Assembly (NCBI GenBank): GCA_013213985.1
Contig: JABSSP010000018.1
Span: 1 to 5,390 of the forward strand
Source: Candidatus Babelota bacterium
Lineage (GTDB): Bacteria; Babelota; Babeliae; Babelales; Vermiphilaceae
Reading direction: 5' to 3'
DNA length: 5,390 bases
The notes under the pieces were generated by a model. That model worked only from the letters and a program-made list of their open reading frames with translations. It was not told where the DNA came from and made no database searches. Below are positions 1 through 5,273 of the stretch, piece by piece. Each line of letters begins with the position of its first letter. Position 1 is the stretch's first letter. A program made the translations under genes and the position numbers.

Positions 1-1
1 A

Positions 2-1939
2 GTGGTCAATGGTGGTTGTGAGCGGTGTGGCACAACAGTCACACAAAAAACAATTCCACAATGGGTGTTAAAAATTACGGACTATGCTGACAAACTTTTA
101 ACTGGTCTTGATAAACTCGACTGGCCAGAAAAAGTTAAATTAATGCAAAAAAACTGGATAGGTAAAAGCAAAGGGCTTATTTTTAAAAATCCGGTTAAAG
201 ATTCTGACATGGTCTTAGAAAGGTTCTCAGCACACTTTGAAGCATTTAAAGCCGACACCTTTTTAGTCATTGCACCGGATAATCCGTTGCTTGATGAACT
301 TATTAAAGATGTTCCAAATAAAAAAGAAATTAAAGAATTTTGTAAACGCGTTTTAGATGAACGGGCAACTAAAGATCCGGGAGAAATAGAACCCAAAGGA
401 ATTTTTACGGGGAAATACACCGTTGATCCAGTTGGCAATGGCAATTTACCTATTTGGGTTGCCAGTTTTGCAATTGCTGATTATGGAACCGGTATTGTAA
501 AATGTTCTGTGCATGACGAGCGCGATTTTGCATTTGCAAAAAAATATAACATTCCATTAAAAGTTGTGTTGGTTCCTGAAGATCCTGAATTACGCAAACA
601 AGTTGAAGACTTGCAAGTGTGCTACACCGATATGGTAAATGGAATTTTACTTGAACCAAAAGAGTTTGAAGGCAAACGTGCAGGTGATGTGCGACAGGAT
701 ATTATTACGTATTGTGTTGATCACAACTTAGCTCGCGAAAAAACTTCATATCGATTGCGTGATTGGATTTTTTCTCGTCAACGTTATTGGGGTGAACCGA
801 TTCCATTAATTCATTGTGAGTCATGTGGTGTTGTTCCTGTTCCTGAAGATCAGTTGCCCGTTGAATTACCTGACGTTGAAAACTATAAGCCAACCGGCAC
901 TGGTAAATCACCACTCGCTGTAATTGACGAGTGGGTGAACACAACATGTCCTACATGCGGTAAACCTGCAAAACGTGAAACCAATACCATGCCGCAATGG
1001 GCAGGTTCATGTTGGTATTTTTTGCGTTATCCAAATCCAAACTTGGCAGATAAAGCGTTTGATAAAAAAGATCTTGCATATTGGATGCCTGTCGATTTAT
1101 ACATTGGCGGAATCGAACACGCAATTTTACATTTGTTGTATGCGCGTTTTTGGATAAAAGTTTTACATGATCAGGGATATCTTCCATTTGATGAACCATT
1201 TAAACATTTGTTTAACCAAGGAATGGTTCTTAAATTTTCTGAAAAGAGTGGCCATGTTGAAAAAATGTCCAAGTCAAAAGGCAACGTTGTTAATCCAGAT
1301 GACATTGTACAAAAGTATGGCAGCGATGTGTTGCGCATGTACATGATGTTTATGGGACCACCAGAACTTGATTGTGAATGGCAAGACACGGGGCTGGAAG
1401 GGATCAAACGATTTGCGAATCGTTTTTGGCGCTACATGACTGACAAGCAAACTATTTTACCTGAAGGACAAAAAGAAGACGAAGCAGCTACGCGCAGGGT
1501 GCATATATTCTTGCGCAATTTTCAAGATCGCCTTGCACATTTTAAACCGAACACCGCAATTTCTGCGCTGATGGAATGGTTAAATGATGCAACGGCAAAA
1601 AAAATGAAACTCAGTAAAGATTCTGTAGAAAAAATACTTGCTTCATTGTCTGTATTGGCGCCGCACATGGCAAGTGAATTACTAGAACAACTTTTAAACA
1701 AAAAACTTGATGATTGCACATGGCCAACGTATGACCCTGCATTGACCGTGAGTGACACCGTGACTATTGTGGTTCAAGTCAACGGAAAAGTTCGTGCCAA
1801 TATTGAAGTTGCCAAAAATACTGATAAAGAAACAATTATTGCAGAGTCGCAAAAAGCTGGGGCTAAATGGTTAGAGGGCAAAGAAGTAGTTAAAATTATT
1901 GTTGTTCCTAACCGGTTGGTTAATTTTGTAATTAAATAA
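2..1939 (+). CDS. leuS: Leucyl-tRNA synthetase, 5'-truncated by window edge
   Basis: Cytosolic class I aminoacyl-tRNA synthetase that charges tRNA-Leu with leucine. The frame is open to the left edge, so the 645 visible residues are the C-terminal part of a protein usually about 800-880 aa long; the HIGH region lies upstream. Residues 4-9 (NGGCERC) look like the second Cys pair of the first zinc module, followed by the family block around NWIGKS (51-56). The CP1 editing domain spans about 60-245, with GTG (162-164) and HDERD (171-175). Then come YRLRDW (250-255) and [12 protein letters not shown] (257-268), a second zinc module (C272, C275, C316, C319), [12 protein letters not shown] (332-343), the class I KMSKS loop (421-425), an anticodon-binding helical domain, and a C-terminal domain beginning near VQVNGKVRA. 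No large leucine-specific insert precedes KMSKS. The Thr-rich editing motif is altered (see findings). Identification is secure. Confidence 0.97.
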   Translation: MVNGGCERCGTTVTQKTIPQWVLKITDYADKLLTGLDKLDWPEKVKLMQKNWIGKSKGLIFKNPVKDSDMVLERFSAHFEAFKADTFLVIAPDNPLLDELIKDVPNKKEIKEFCKRVLDERATKDPGEIEPKGIFTGKYTVDPVGNGNLPIWVASFAIADYGTGIVKCSVHDERDFAFAKKYNIPLKVVLVPEDPELRKQVEDLQVCYTDMVNGILLEPKEFEGKRAGDVRQDIITYCVDHNLAREKTSYRLRDWIFSRQRYWGEPIPLIHCESCGVVPVPEDQLPVELPDVENYKPTGTGKSPLAVIDEWVNTTCPTCGKPAKRETNTMPQWAGSCWYFLRYPNPNLADKAFDKKDLAYWMPVDLYIGGIEHAILHLLYARFWIKVLHDQGYLPFDEPFKHLFNQGMVLKFSEKSGHVEKMSKSKGNVVNPDDIVQKYGSDVLRMYMMFMGPPELDCEWQDTGLEGIKRFANRFWRYMTDKQTILPEGQKEDEAATRRVHIFLRNFQDRLAHFKPNTAISALMEWLNDATAKKMKLSKDSVEKILASLSVLAPHMASELLEQLLNKKLDDCTWPTYDPALTVSDTVTIVVQVNGKVRANIEVAKNTDKETIIAESQKAGAKWLEGKEVVKIIVVPNRLVNFVIK

Positions 1940-1945
1940 CCGGTT
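1910..1945 (+). terminator. Hairpin overlapping the leuS stop codon, possible terminator
   Basis: Two copies of the self-complementary AACCGGTT (1910-1917 and 1938-1945) flank TTAATT (1920-1925) and AATTAA (1930-1935), with a TTGT loop. This gives a stem of 14 base pairs interrupted by a 2x2 internal loop that may include a G-U pair. The leuS TAA at 1937-1939 lies inside the right arm. A run of five T occurs only at 1957-1961, eleven bases beyond the stem, so it is not a textbook intrinsic terminator. It may end leuS transcription or protect the 3' end of the mRNA. Confidence 0.4.
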
Positions 1946-1984
1946 GTCCGTGAAACTTTTTAACAAATATTTAACTGTTTTGTC

Positions 1985-2023
1985 TAAGAATCTATCCCAA
2001 ATTTAGTTTGAAATAGATTCTTA
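1985..2023. terminator. Hairpin between converging genes
   Basis: A perfect 11-bp inverted repeat, TAAGAATCTAT (1985-1995) with ATAGATTCTTA (2013-2023), has an inner CAAA/TTTG stem (1998-2001 with 2007-2010) separated by a CC/AA internal loop. It lies between the stops of leuS (+) and the RING gene (-), where a shared two-way terminator is expected. Neither side has a clear T tract, so termination is inferred from position and stem only. Confidence 0.4.
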
Positions 2024-2033
2024 AAGTTAACTT

Positions 2034-2771
2034 CTAAAATAGTGGTGCGCGACAAATTGGGCACTCATGTAATAAAGAAAGACATTCTTTACACATTTTA
2101 GCCGAATGTTTAAATCCATTTTTGCAGGGAATCTGGACGAGGACTTTTTCAGTTGCGCTAAACATGCAGACCGTACATTCTTCATCTACAACGGTATCAA
2201 ATACTTGCGATGCAGGAGGAGCTGAAGGGCGGTAGACCGGTGGTGTGTAGTTATTTTGTTGTGAATGAGAAGAAATATTTTGATTAATCATATGTCGTAG
2301 TTCATTTCGATCAAAAAATTGTTGTAATGCAAGATCATTAAGATTATCACCACGATTAAGACGTGCTTTAACGCTTCCCACTATTGAATGTACGGAAATG
2401 TCAATAACTCTACGGTCTTGTGTTAACGTGCCTGCTTCACTGCGAGCGATAGTACGAACTCGATCAACCACTCCTTCGCGCAGAAGTTTGTTAATAGCGT
2501 AATCATTGGATGGATTCTGATTTCTCAATTTTTTACGGGTAATGGAAACAATTTCATTGATATCAACGGGTGGAAGACCTTTTAAATCGTGACGTAATTG
2601 TTGTAAGTAATCTTCATGTGAGAGGGTATGTTTGGGTGCTTGTTCAATTGGAGATTGCTGACTTCCAACCAACCATTGGAAAAATGCTGTAATGGGATCA
2701 GATTGCTGTGCATTGGCTGTACAAACCAATAGCATTGTCATGAGCAACACATAGTTAGATGATTTTTTCAT
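2034..2771 (-). CDS. Exported protein with C-terminal RING-type zinc finger
   Basis: A 245-aa protein. Residues 1-21 form a Sec-type signal peptide: MKKSS, hydrophobic core, likely cut after the A-N-A at 19-21. Residues 45-165 are polar and probably helical, and I recognise no family there. A Pro-rich linker (about 176-187) leads to a C-terminal RING-like module with C199, C202, C216, H222, C227, C230, C237 and C240, ending CPICRAPLF. The order is C3HC4 as in eukaryotic RING E3 ubiquitin ligases, but the C216-H222 gap (5 residues) and the H222-C227 gap (4) are longer than the classic spacing. The start at 2771 is preferred because AAGGA lies 7 nt upstream (2779-2783) and a TATAAT box sits at 2800-2805; a longer reading from 2870 would run through that promoter and bury the signal peptide. 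It converges on leuS. E3 activity and delivery to a host are inferred, not shown. It has no lipobox: V, not a small residue, precedes C17. Confidence 0.88.
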   Translation of the reverse strand: MKKSSNYVLLMTMLLVCTANAQQSDPITAFFQWLVGSQQSPIEQAPKHTLSHEDYLQQLRHDLKGLPPVDINEIVSITRKKLRNQNPSNDYAINKLLREGVVDRVRTIARSEAGTLTQDRRVIDISVHSIVGSVKARLNRGDNLNDLALQQFFDRNELRHMINQNISSHSQQNNYTPPVYRPSAPPASQVFDTVVDEECTVCMFSATEKVLVQIPCKNGFKHSAKMCKECLSLLHECPICRAPLF

Positions 2772-2799
2772 TAAGAGATCCTTATGTAAAAATGGTGTA

Positions 2800-2805
2800 A
2801 TTATA
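2800..2805 (-). promoter_or_regulatory. -10 box of the RING gene
   Basis: A perfect TATAAT is read on the minus strand, placing transcription start near 2793 and leaving a 5' leader of about 22 nt before the ATG at 2771. No good -35 is seen; the best, TTGCTC, is only 14 nt away. The position helps fix the gene start. Confidence 0.55.
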
Positions 2806-2980
2806 TCCAAAATTAAAATGAGCAAAAAAGCATTTACCCAGAAGAAGATACTCGTATGTTTAGTTTTCAATTAAAAAGTTGAAAATCTTTATAGAGTAAT
2901 TTAACATAAAAAAGTGTTTTATAAAAACCATAAGATGGAAAAGATCTTTTATTGTCACTATTATTGAAATGCATACCCCT

Positions 2981-2986
2981 TATAAT
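2981..2986 (+). promoter_or_regulatory. -10 box upstream of the 33-aa microprotein
   Basis: A perfect TATAAT lies 48 nt before the ATG at 3035. Upstream, TTGTCA (2952-2957) matches the -35 consensus at 5 of 6 bases but the 23-nt gap is too long, and TTGAAA (2964-2969) is too close at 11 nt. The -10 is credible; the -35 is unresolved. A perfect 12-bp palindrome, AAAAGATCTTTT, lies just upstream at 2939-2950. Confidence 0.45.
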
Positions 2987-3034
2987 TGAATATAAAAATT
3001 GAAAAAAAATGTAATTATAAAAAGGAGAGTAATC

Positions 3035-3136
3035 ATGTTTCACAAACATATACAAGAACACATTAAAAAACATTGGGGAAAAATATTATTTGTTTTATTG
3101 CTATGTCTTTTGCTCGTTTTATATTGGACTCCTTGA
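3035..3136 (+). CDS. 33-aa single-pass membrane microprotein
   Basis: Reading from the ATG gives 33 residues and a TGA stop. The first 16 residues are polar, rich in His and Lys (MFHKHIQEHIKKHWGK), and are followed by a continuous hydrophobic stretch of about 15 residues (ILFVLLLCLLLVLYW) ending in TP. This fits a single transmembrane helix with a basic N-terminal tail that would remain in the cytoplasm by the positive-inside rule. The evidence that it is a gene is a strong ribosome binding site, AAAGGAGAG (3021-3029), at proper distance from the ATG, plus a TATAAT at 2981-2986. I do not recognise a family. The size and layout resemble small membrane regulators and type I toxin peptides, but no antisense RNA or partner was identified. 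Confidence 0.65.
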   Translation: MFHKHIQEHIKKHWGKILFVLLLCLLLVLYWTP

Positions 3137-3169
3137 AATAAAAGTATAGTGAAAGTTTAGTTTTTATAA

Positions 3170-3198
3170 TTGCCTTCTTTGCAATAATGCACTATAAT
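3170..3198 (+). promoter_or_regulatory. Promoter of the 112-aa exported protein gene
   Basis: TTGCCT (3170-3175) and a perfect TATAAT (3193-3198) are separated by 17 nt, the standard sigma-70 spacing. Transcription would start near 3205, giving a leader of about 34 nt. This is the best-formed promoter in the window. A second TATAAT at 3165-3170 has no matching -35. Confidence 0.65.
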
Positions 3199-3238
3199 TT
3201 CCACAATTACTTAATGGCCTTAAGCGGAAGGAATACGC

Positions 3239-3577
3239 ATGAAAAAATTATTTTTAGCATTGGTGTTATGTTTAAGCAGTAGTGCAATGTTGGCAAGTGT
3301 AATATTTATAAATGCGGCAGTTACTGTAGCTGGAGAAGAAATTCAAAGAGCTCAAATAGCAATGACGGATGATCAAGATACTGCAACGCTTACACTTGGT
3401 TGTGATGAATGCACGGTGAATATTGAAACGGTGCGAGTTGATGACGAACATGTTGAATTTAGGGTGTCGTGCAGTGGGCACAAAGCTTTTGAACCACGCG
3501 TTGCAGTATTTGGCGAAAATGTAGTGTTTAAATGCACTGAGACCGATTCTTCTGTTTTATTAGTTGCGACCAAATAA
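3239..3577 (+). CDS. Small exported protein with four cysteines, function unknown
   Basis: A 112-aa protein with a Sec-type signal peptide (MKKLFLALVL, then a short polar c-region), likely cut near A19 or A27. C11 lies in the hydrophobic core without a lipobox, so it is not a lipoprotein. The mature part has alternating hydrophobic and polar residues suggesting beta strands, and four cysteines: C55 and C58 in GCDECTVN, C78, and C99. These could form two disulfides or a metal site. The start is supported by AAGGA (3228-3232) 6 nt before the ATG and by a promoter at 3170-3198; a strong terminator follows at 3642-3674, so it looks like a single-gene transcript. No family is recognised. Export is well supported by sequence; function is unknown. 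Confidence 0.8.
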   Translation: MKKLFLALVLCLSSSAMLASVIFINAAVTVAGEEIQRAQIAMTDDQDTATLTLGCDECTVNIETVRVDDEHVEFRVSCSGHKAFEPRVAVFGENVVFKCTETDSSVLLVATK

Positions 3578-3641
3578 AAAATAATGTTTTAAAGCTATTT
3601 TACCTGAAGATGTTCTGAAGCATAAAAAAGGTGAAGTAAGT

Positions 3642-3674
3642 AAAAGGTGCCTCGTAAAAGGGGCACCTTTTTTT
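3642..3674 (+). terminator. Rho-independent terminator
   Basis: The GC-rich stem GGTGCC (3646-3651) with GGCACC (3662-3667) has a 10-nt loop and is followed at once by seven T (3668-3674). Four A (3642-3645) before the stem can extend pairing into the T run, so it could also work on the minus strand. It sits 65 nt after the stop of the 112-aa gene. Confidence 0.88.
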
Positions 3675-3751
3675 ACTAAGAAATAATAGAAGTGATCTAA
3701 GACCACCACCGTAAAAAATGGCCGGTAAATAATGCGCTCAGTTACTCACCC

Positions 3752-3857
3752 CGTTCGTTCTGAGCTTGTCGAAGGATATCGGACTAATTATCATATTTAT
3801 GTTTTATTTTTTATAATTTTTAACTGCTCGTATCCTTCGACAAGCTCAGGACGAACG
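3752..3857. repeat. 106-bp inverted-repeat element, REP- or MITE-like
   Basis: A 27-bp arm (3752-3778) is repeated inverted at 3831-3857 with a single difference (T at 3759 against C in the other copy), which would still allow a G-U pair in RNA. The arms contain GAGCTTGTCGAAGGATA and enclose a 52-nt very AT-rich core. The arms are much richer in GC than their surroundings. From memory, motifs of the type TCCTGAGCTTGTCGAAGGA recur as dispersed paired repeats in many unrelated bacterial genomes. No target duplication is visible at the edges, and no T run follows, so it is not an ordinary terminator. Confidence 0.75.
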
Positions 3858-3863
3858 AAAATT

Positions 3864-3892
3864 TTGACTCTTTTTTATTAAGAATCTATTAA
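3864..3892 (+). promoter_or_regulatory. Candidate promoter of the LigD-type polymerase gene
   Basis: TTGACT (3864-3869) is followed after 17 nt by TATTAA (3887-3892). A better -10 match, TATGAT (3893-3898), lies 23 nt away, which is too far for the same -35. It begins 7 nt after the inverted-repeat element, so that element borders directly on the regulatory region. Confidence 0.45.
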
Positions 3893-3944
3893 TATGATCT
3901 TATTCTCTGATAAGTTTACAGCGTAGAAAAAAGGGGAAAGTTAC

Positions 3945-4862
3945 GTGAGCGAACAATACATTAAAGTTGGTCGATACAACGTTAGAATTACTTACCCAGA
4001 CAAAATTTTATTTCCAAAAAGTGGCATCACCAAAGGTGACATGATTGATTATTATCATAAAATTGCACCAATGATGTTGCCTTATATAAAAGACAGATTG
4101 CTCACCATGAAGCGTTTCGTTGAAGGCATCGACAAAGAAGGTTTTTTTCAAAAAAATGCACCTGATTATTTTCCGTCGTGGGCAAAACGAGTTGGTATAG
4201 AAAAACAAGACGGCGGAATAGTGAATTACGTTGTGTGTAATAATGCAGCAACGTTGGTGTATCTTTCAAATTACGGATGCATTACGCCGCATGTAAGTTT
4301 AGACCGTATTGATAAACTTGATTATCCTGATCGTATGATTTTTGATTTTGATCCTTCTACAAAAGATTTTTCTCACGTACAAAAAGCTGCACAGTTGGTC
4401 AAAAAAGTTTTAGATTCACTTAAGTTACCTTCATTTGTTATGACGACCGGTTCACGTGGCTTGCATGTGGTGATTCCGTTACGGCGCGTTCATACCTTTG
4501 ACTATGTTCGTTCATTTGCGCGTGAAATTTCACAGCTGTTGGAAAAACTTAATCCAGGCCTAGTCACAACTGAGATTAGAAAAAACAAACGCGGCTCGCG
4601 TGTTTTTGTTGATTATTTGCGTAACGCATTTGGCCAAACGAGCGTGGCACCATATGCAGTGCGTGCAAAACCCAGCGCACCTATTGCAACACCAATAAGT
4701 TGGCAAGAAGCATTGAGTCCAAAACTCAAACCAAATACCTACACCATAAAAAATATTTTCAAACATTTAGCCAAAAATCCTGATCCATGGAAAGAGTTAA
4801 AAGCCTCAGCATCCAGTCTTTCAAGGGCACAAAAATTGTTTGAAAAAAAGTATTCGGAGTAA
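3945..4862 (+). CDS. LigD-type primase-polymerase domain protein, standalone
   Basis: A 305-aa protein matching the polymerase domain of DNA ligase D (archaeo-eukaryotic primase superfamily), which in non-homologous end joining fills gaps and adds nucleotides at broken DNA ends. The family start, YPDKILFPKSGITKGDMIDYY (17-37), is clear. The catalytic motifs are present: DFD (D134, D136) in MIFDFDPS as metal ligands, the nucleotide-binding TTGSRGLHVVIPL (167-179, H174), and D223 in RVFVDYLRN (219-227). The C-terminus ends after an LKPNTYTI segment; there is no nuclease or ligase domain, so it is the polymerase module alone at its normal size. It starts at GTG: AAGGGGA (3931-3937) is correctly placed and an in-frame stop at 3924-3926 excludes an earlier start. 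No Ku or ligase gene is visible nearby, so partners must be encoded elsewhere or it acts alone. Confidence 0.93.
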   Translation: MSEQYIKVGRYNVRITYPDKILFPKSGITKGDMIDYYHKIAPMMLPYIKDRLLTMKRFVEGIDKEGFFQKNAPDYFPSWAKRVGIEKQDGGIVNYVVCNNAATLVYLSNYGCITPHVSLDRIDKLDYPDRMIFDFDPSTKDFSHVQKAAQLVKKVLDSLKLPSFVMTTGSRGLHVVIPLRRVHTFDYVRSFAREISQLLEKLNPGLVTTEIRKNKRGSRVFVDYLRNAFGQTSVAPYAVRAKPSAPIATPISWQEALSPKLKPNTYTIKNIFKHLAKNPDPWKELKASASSLSRAQKLFEKKYSE

Positions 4863-4865
4863 CTT

Positions 4866-4892
4866 AAGAGACTATTTCTCGGCATGTCTCTT
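4866..4892. terminator. Weak hairpin between converging genes
   Basis: AAGAGAC (4866-4872) can pair with GTCTCTT (4886-4892) around a 13-nt loop. It overlaps the last codons of the minus-strand gene and lies just after the polymerase stop, the position expected for a shared terminator. T runs are short, so support is weak. Confidence 0.3.
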
Positions 4893-5237
4893 TGCCCTAC
4901 ACTTCAAATATGTGTGTCCTATGCAGCAACACACACTTGTTACGCCTAAGCAAATACTTATTGGTTTTATCATAAAATGAAGGAGGCAACACGCTCCGGC
5001 TCCACCGCCGGCTACTGCACAACAAGTTTTTGTTGTATCTTGAGCCAGTTTTTCATTTTCGGGTAAACAATGTGAAAAACATTCCATGCAAGATGGTTTT
5101 GGAGTTTGACGAAGAAGCGGTTGTGTTTGATCATCACTTTTTTTTGTATTGTCTTTTTCTGGTGTGAGTTCGCTTGTTTGAGTGTGCGCATGCATTAATA
5201 ATAAGCTTGCTACGGTGAATACCAATTTTTTTTTCAT
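4872..5237 (-). CDS. Exported cysteine-rich protein, function unknown
   Basis: A 121-aa protein starting MKKKLVFTVASLLLMHA, a Sec-type signal peptide or N-terminal anchor, followed by a polar, Lys- and Thr-rich segment (about 20-48). The rest contains 12 cysteines: C50, C53 and C57, then pairs and a triplet in a hydrophobic region (C72-C73, C83-C84, C96, C103-C105), and C113 in a basic tail. Residues 72-108 include a Gly-rich stretch (AVAGGGAGA) and could form one or two short membrane segments. The start is supported by AAGGA (5245-5249) 7 nt upstream and a TATAAT at 5263-5268. It ends 9 bp from the converging polymerase gene. I recognise no family. Cysteines inside a hydrophobic stretch could be lipid-modified, metal-binding or disulfide-bonded; sequence alone does not decide. 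Confidence 0.75.
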   Translation of the reverse strand: MKKKLVFTVASLLLMHAHTQTSELTPEKDNTKKSDDQTQPLLRQTPKPSCMECFSHCLPENEKLAQDTTKTCCAVAGGGAGACCLLHFMIKPISICLGVTSVCCCIGHTYLKCRAKRHAEK

Positions 5238-5262
5238 TTTTGTTTCCTTGTTTTTGTTTGTG

Positions 5263-5268
5263 ATTATA
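5263..5268 (-). promoter_or_regulatory. -10 box of the Cys-rich protein gene
   Basis: A perfect TATAAT is read on the minus strand; transcription would start near 5256 with a leader of about 19 nt. The -35 position falls inside the probable insertion sequence that begins at about 5274, where only a poor match (TTAATT, 18-nt gap) is present. The box overlaps a TATAAT on the other strand (5265-5270). Confidence 0.45.
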
Positions 5269-5273
5269 ATTTA

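Larger units (their letters stand above)
3578..3944. other. Noncoding interval before the polymerase gene
   Basis: This 367-nt stretch holds no credible gene on either strand. It contains the terminator of the upstream gene (3642-3674), the 106-bp inverted-repeat element (3752-3857), a candidate promoter (3864-3892) and the ribosome binding site of the polymerase gene (3931-3937). Nothing recognisable was seen in 3578-3640 or 3675-3751. Confidence 0.7.

Noticed and set aside
82..1758. Several 60-120 codon frames inside leuS on both strands
   Set aside because: They are shadows of the leuS coding frame, with no domains or start signals of their own.
2772..2870. 33-codon N-terminal extension of the RING protein
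   Set aside because: It would run through the TATAAT at 2800-2805 and place the signal peptide internally. The ATG at 2771 has a good AAGGA site.
2818..2874. 18-aa plus-strand frame starting MSKKAFTQ
   Set aside because: No ribosome binding site, no promoter, and it lies antisense to the leader region of the RING gene.
2939..2950. Palindrome AAAAGATCTTTT as an operator
   Set aside because: A 12-bp AT-rich palindrome is easily a chance event, and its distance from the -10 box at 2981 gives no clear repressor placement.
2867..3073. 68-codon minus-strand frame
   Set aside because: Composition is just AT-rich DNA read as Phe/Tyr/Asn, with no domain, and it overlaps the start of the better-supported plus-strand microprotein.
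3272..3573. Two minus-strand frames opposite the 112-aa exported gene
   Set aside because: The plus-strand gene has promoter, ribosome binding site, signal peptide and terminator; the opposite frames have none.
3690..3760. Possible tRNA or small RNA gene
   Set aside because: No cloverleaf or T-loop pattern could be built; the GTTCG there belongs to the inverted-repeat arm.
3752..3857. CRISPR or intrinsic terminator reading of the inverted repeat
   Set aside because: There are only two copies in inverted orientation with no regular spacers, and no T run follows the right arm.
4560..4766. Minus-strand Cys- and Trp-rich frame inside the polymerase gene
   Set aside because: It overlaps the catalytic motif region of a clearly identified gene and has no start signals.
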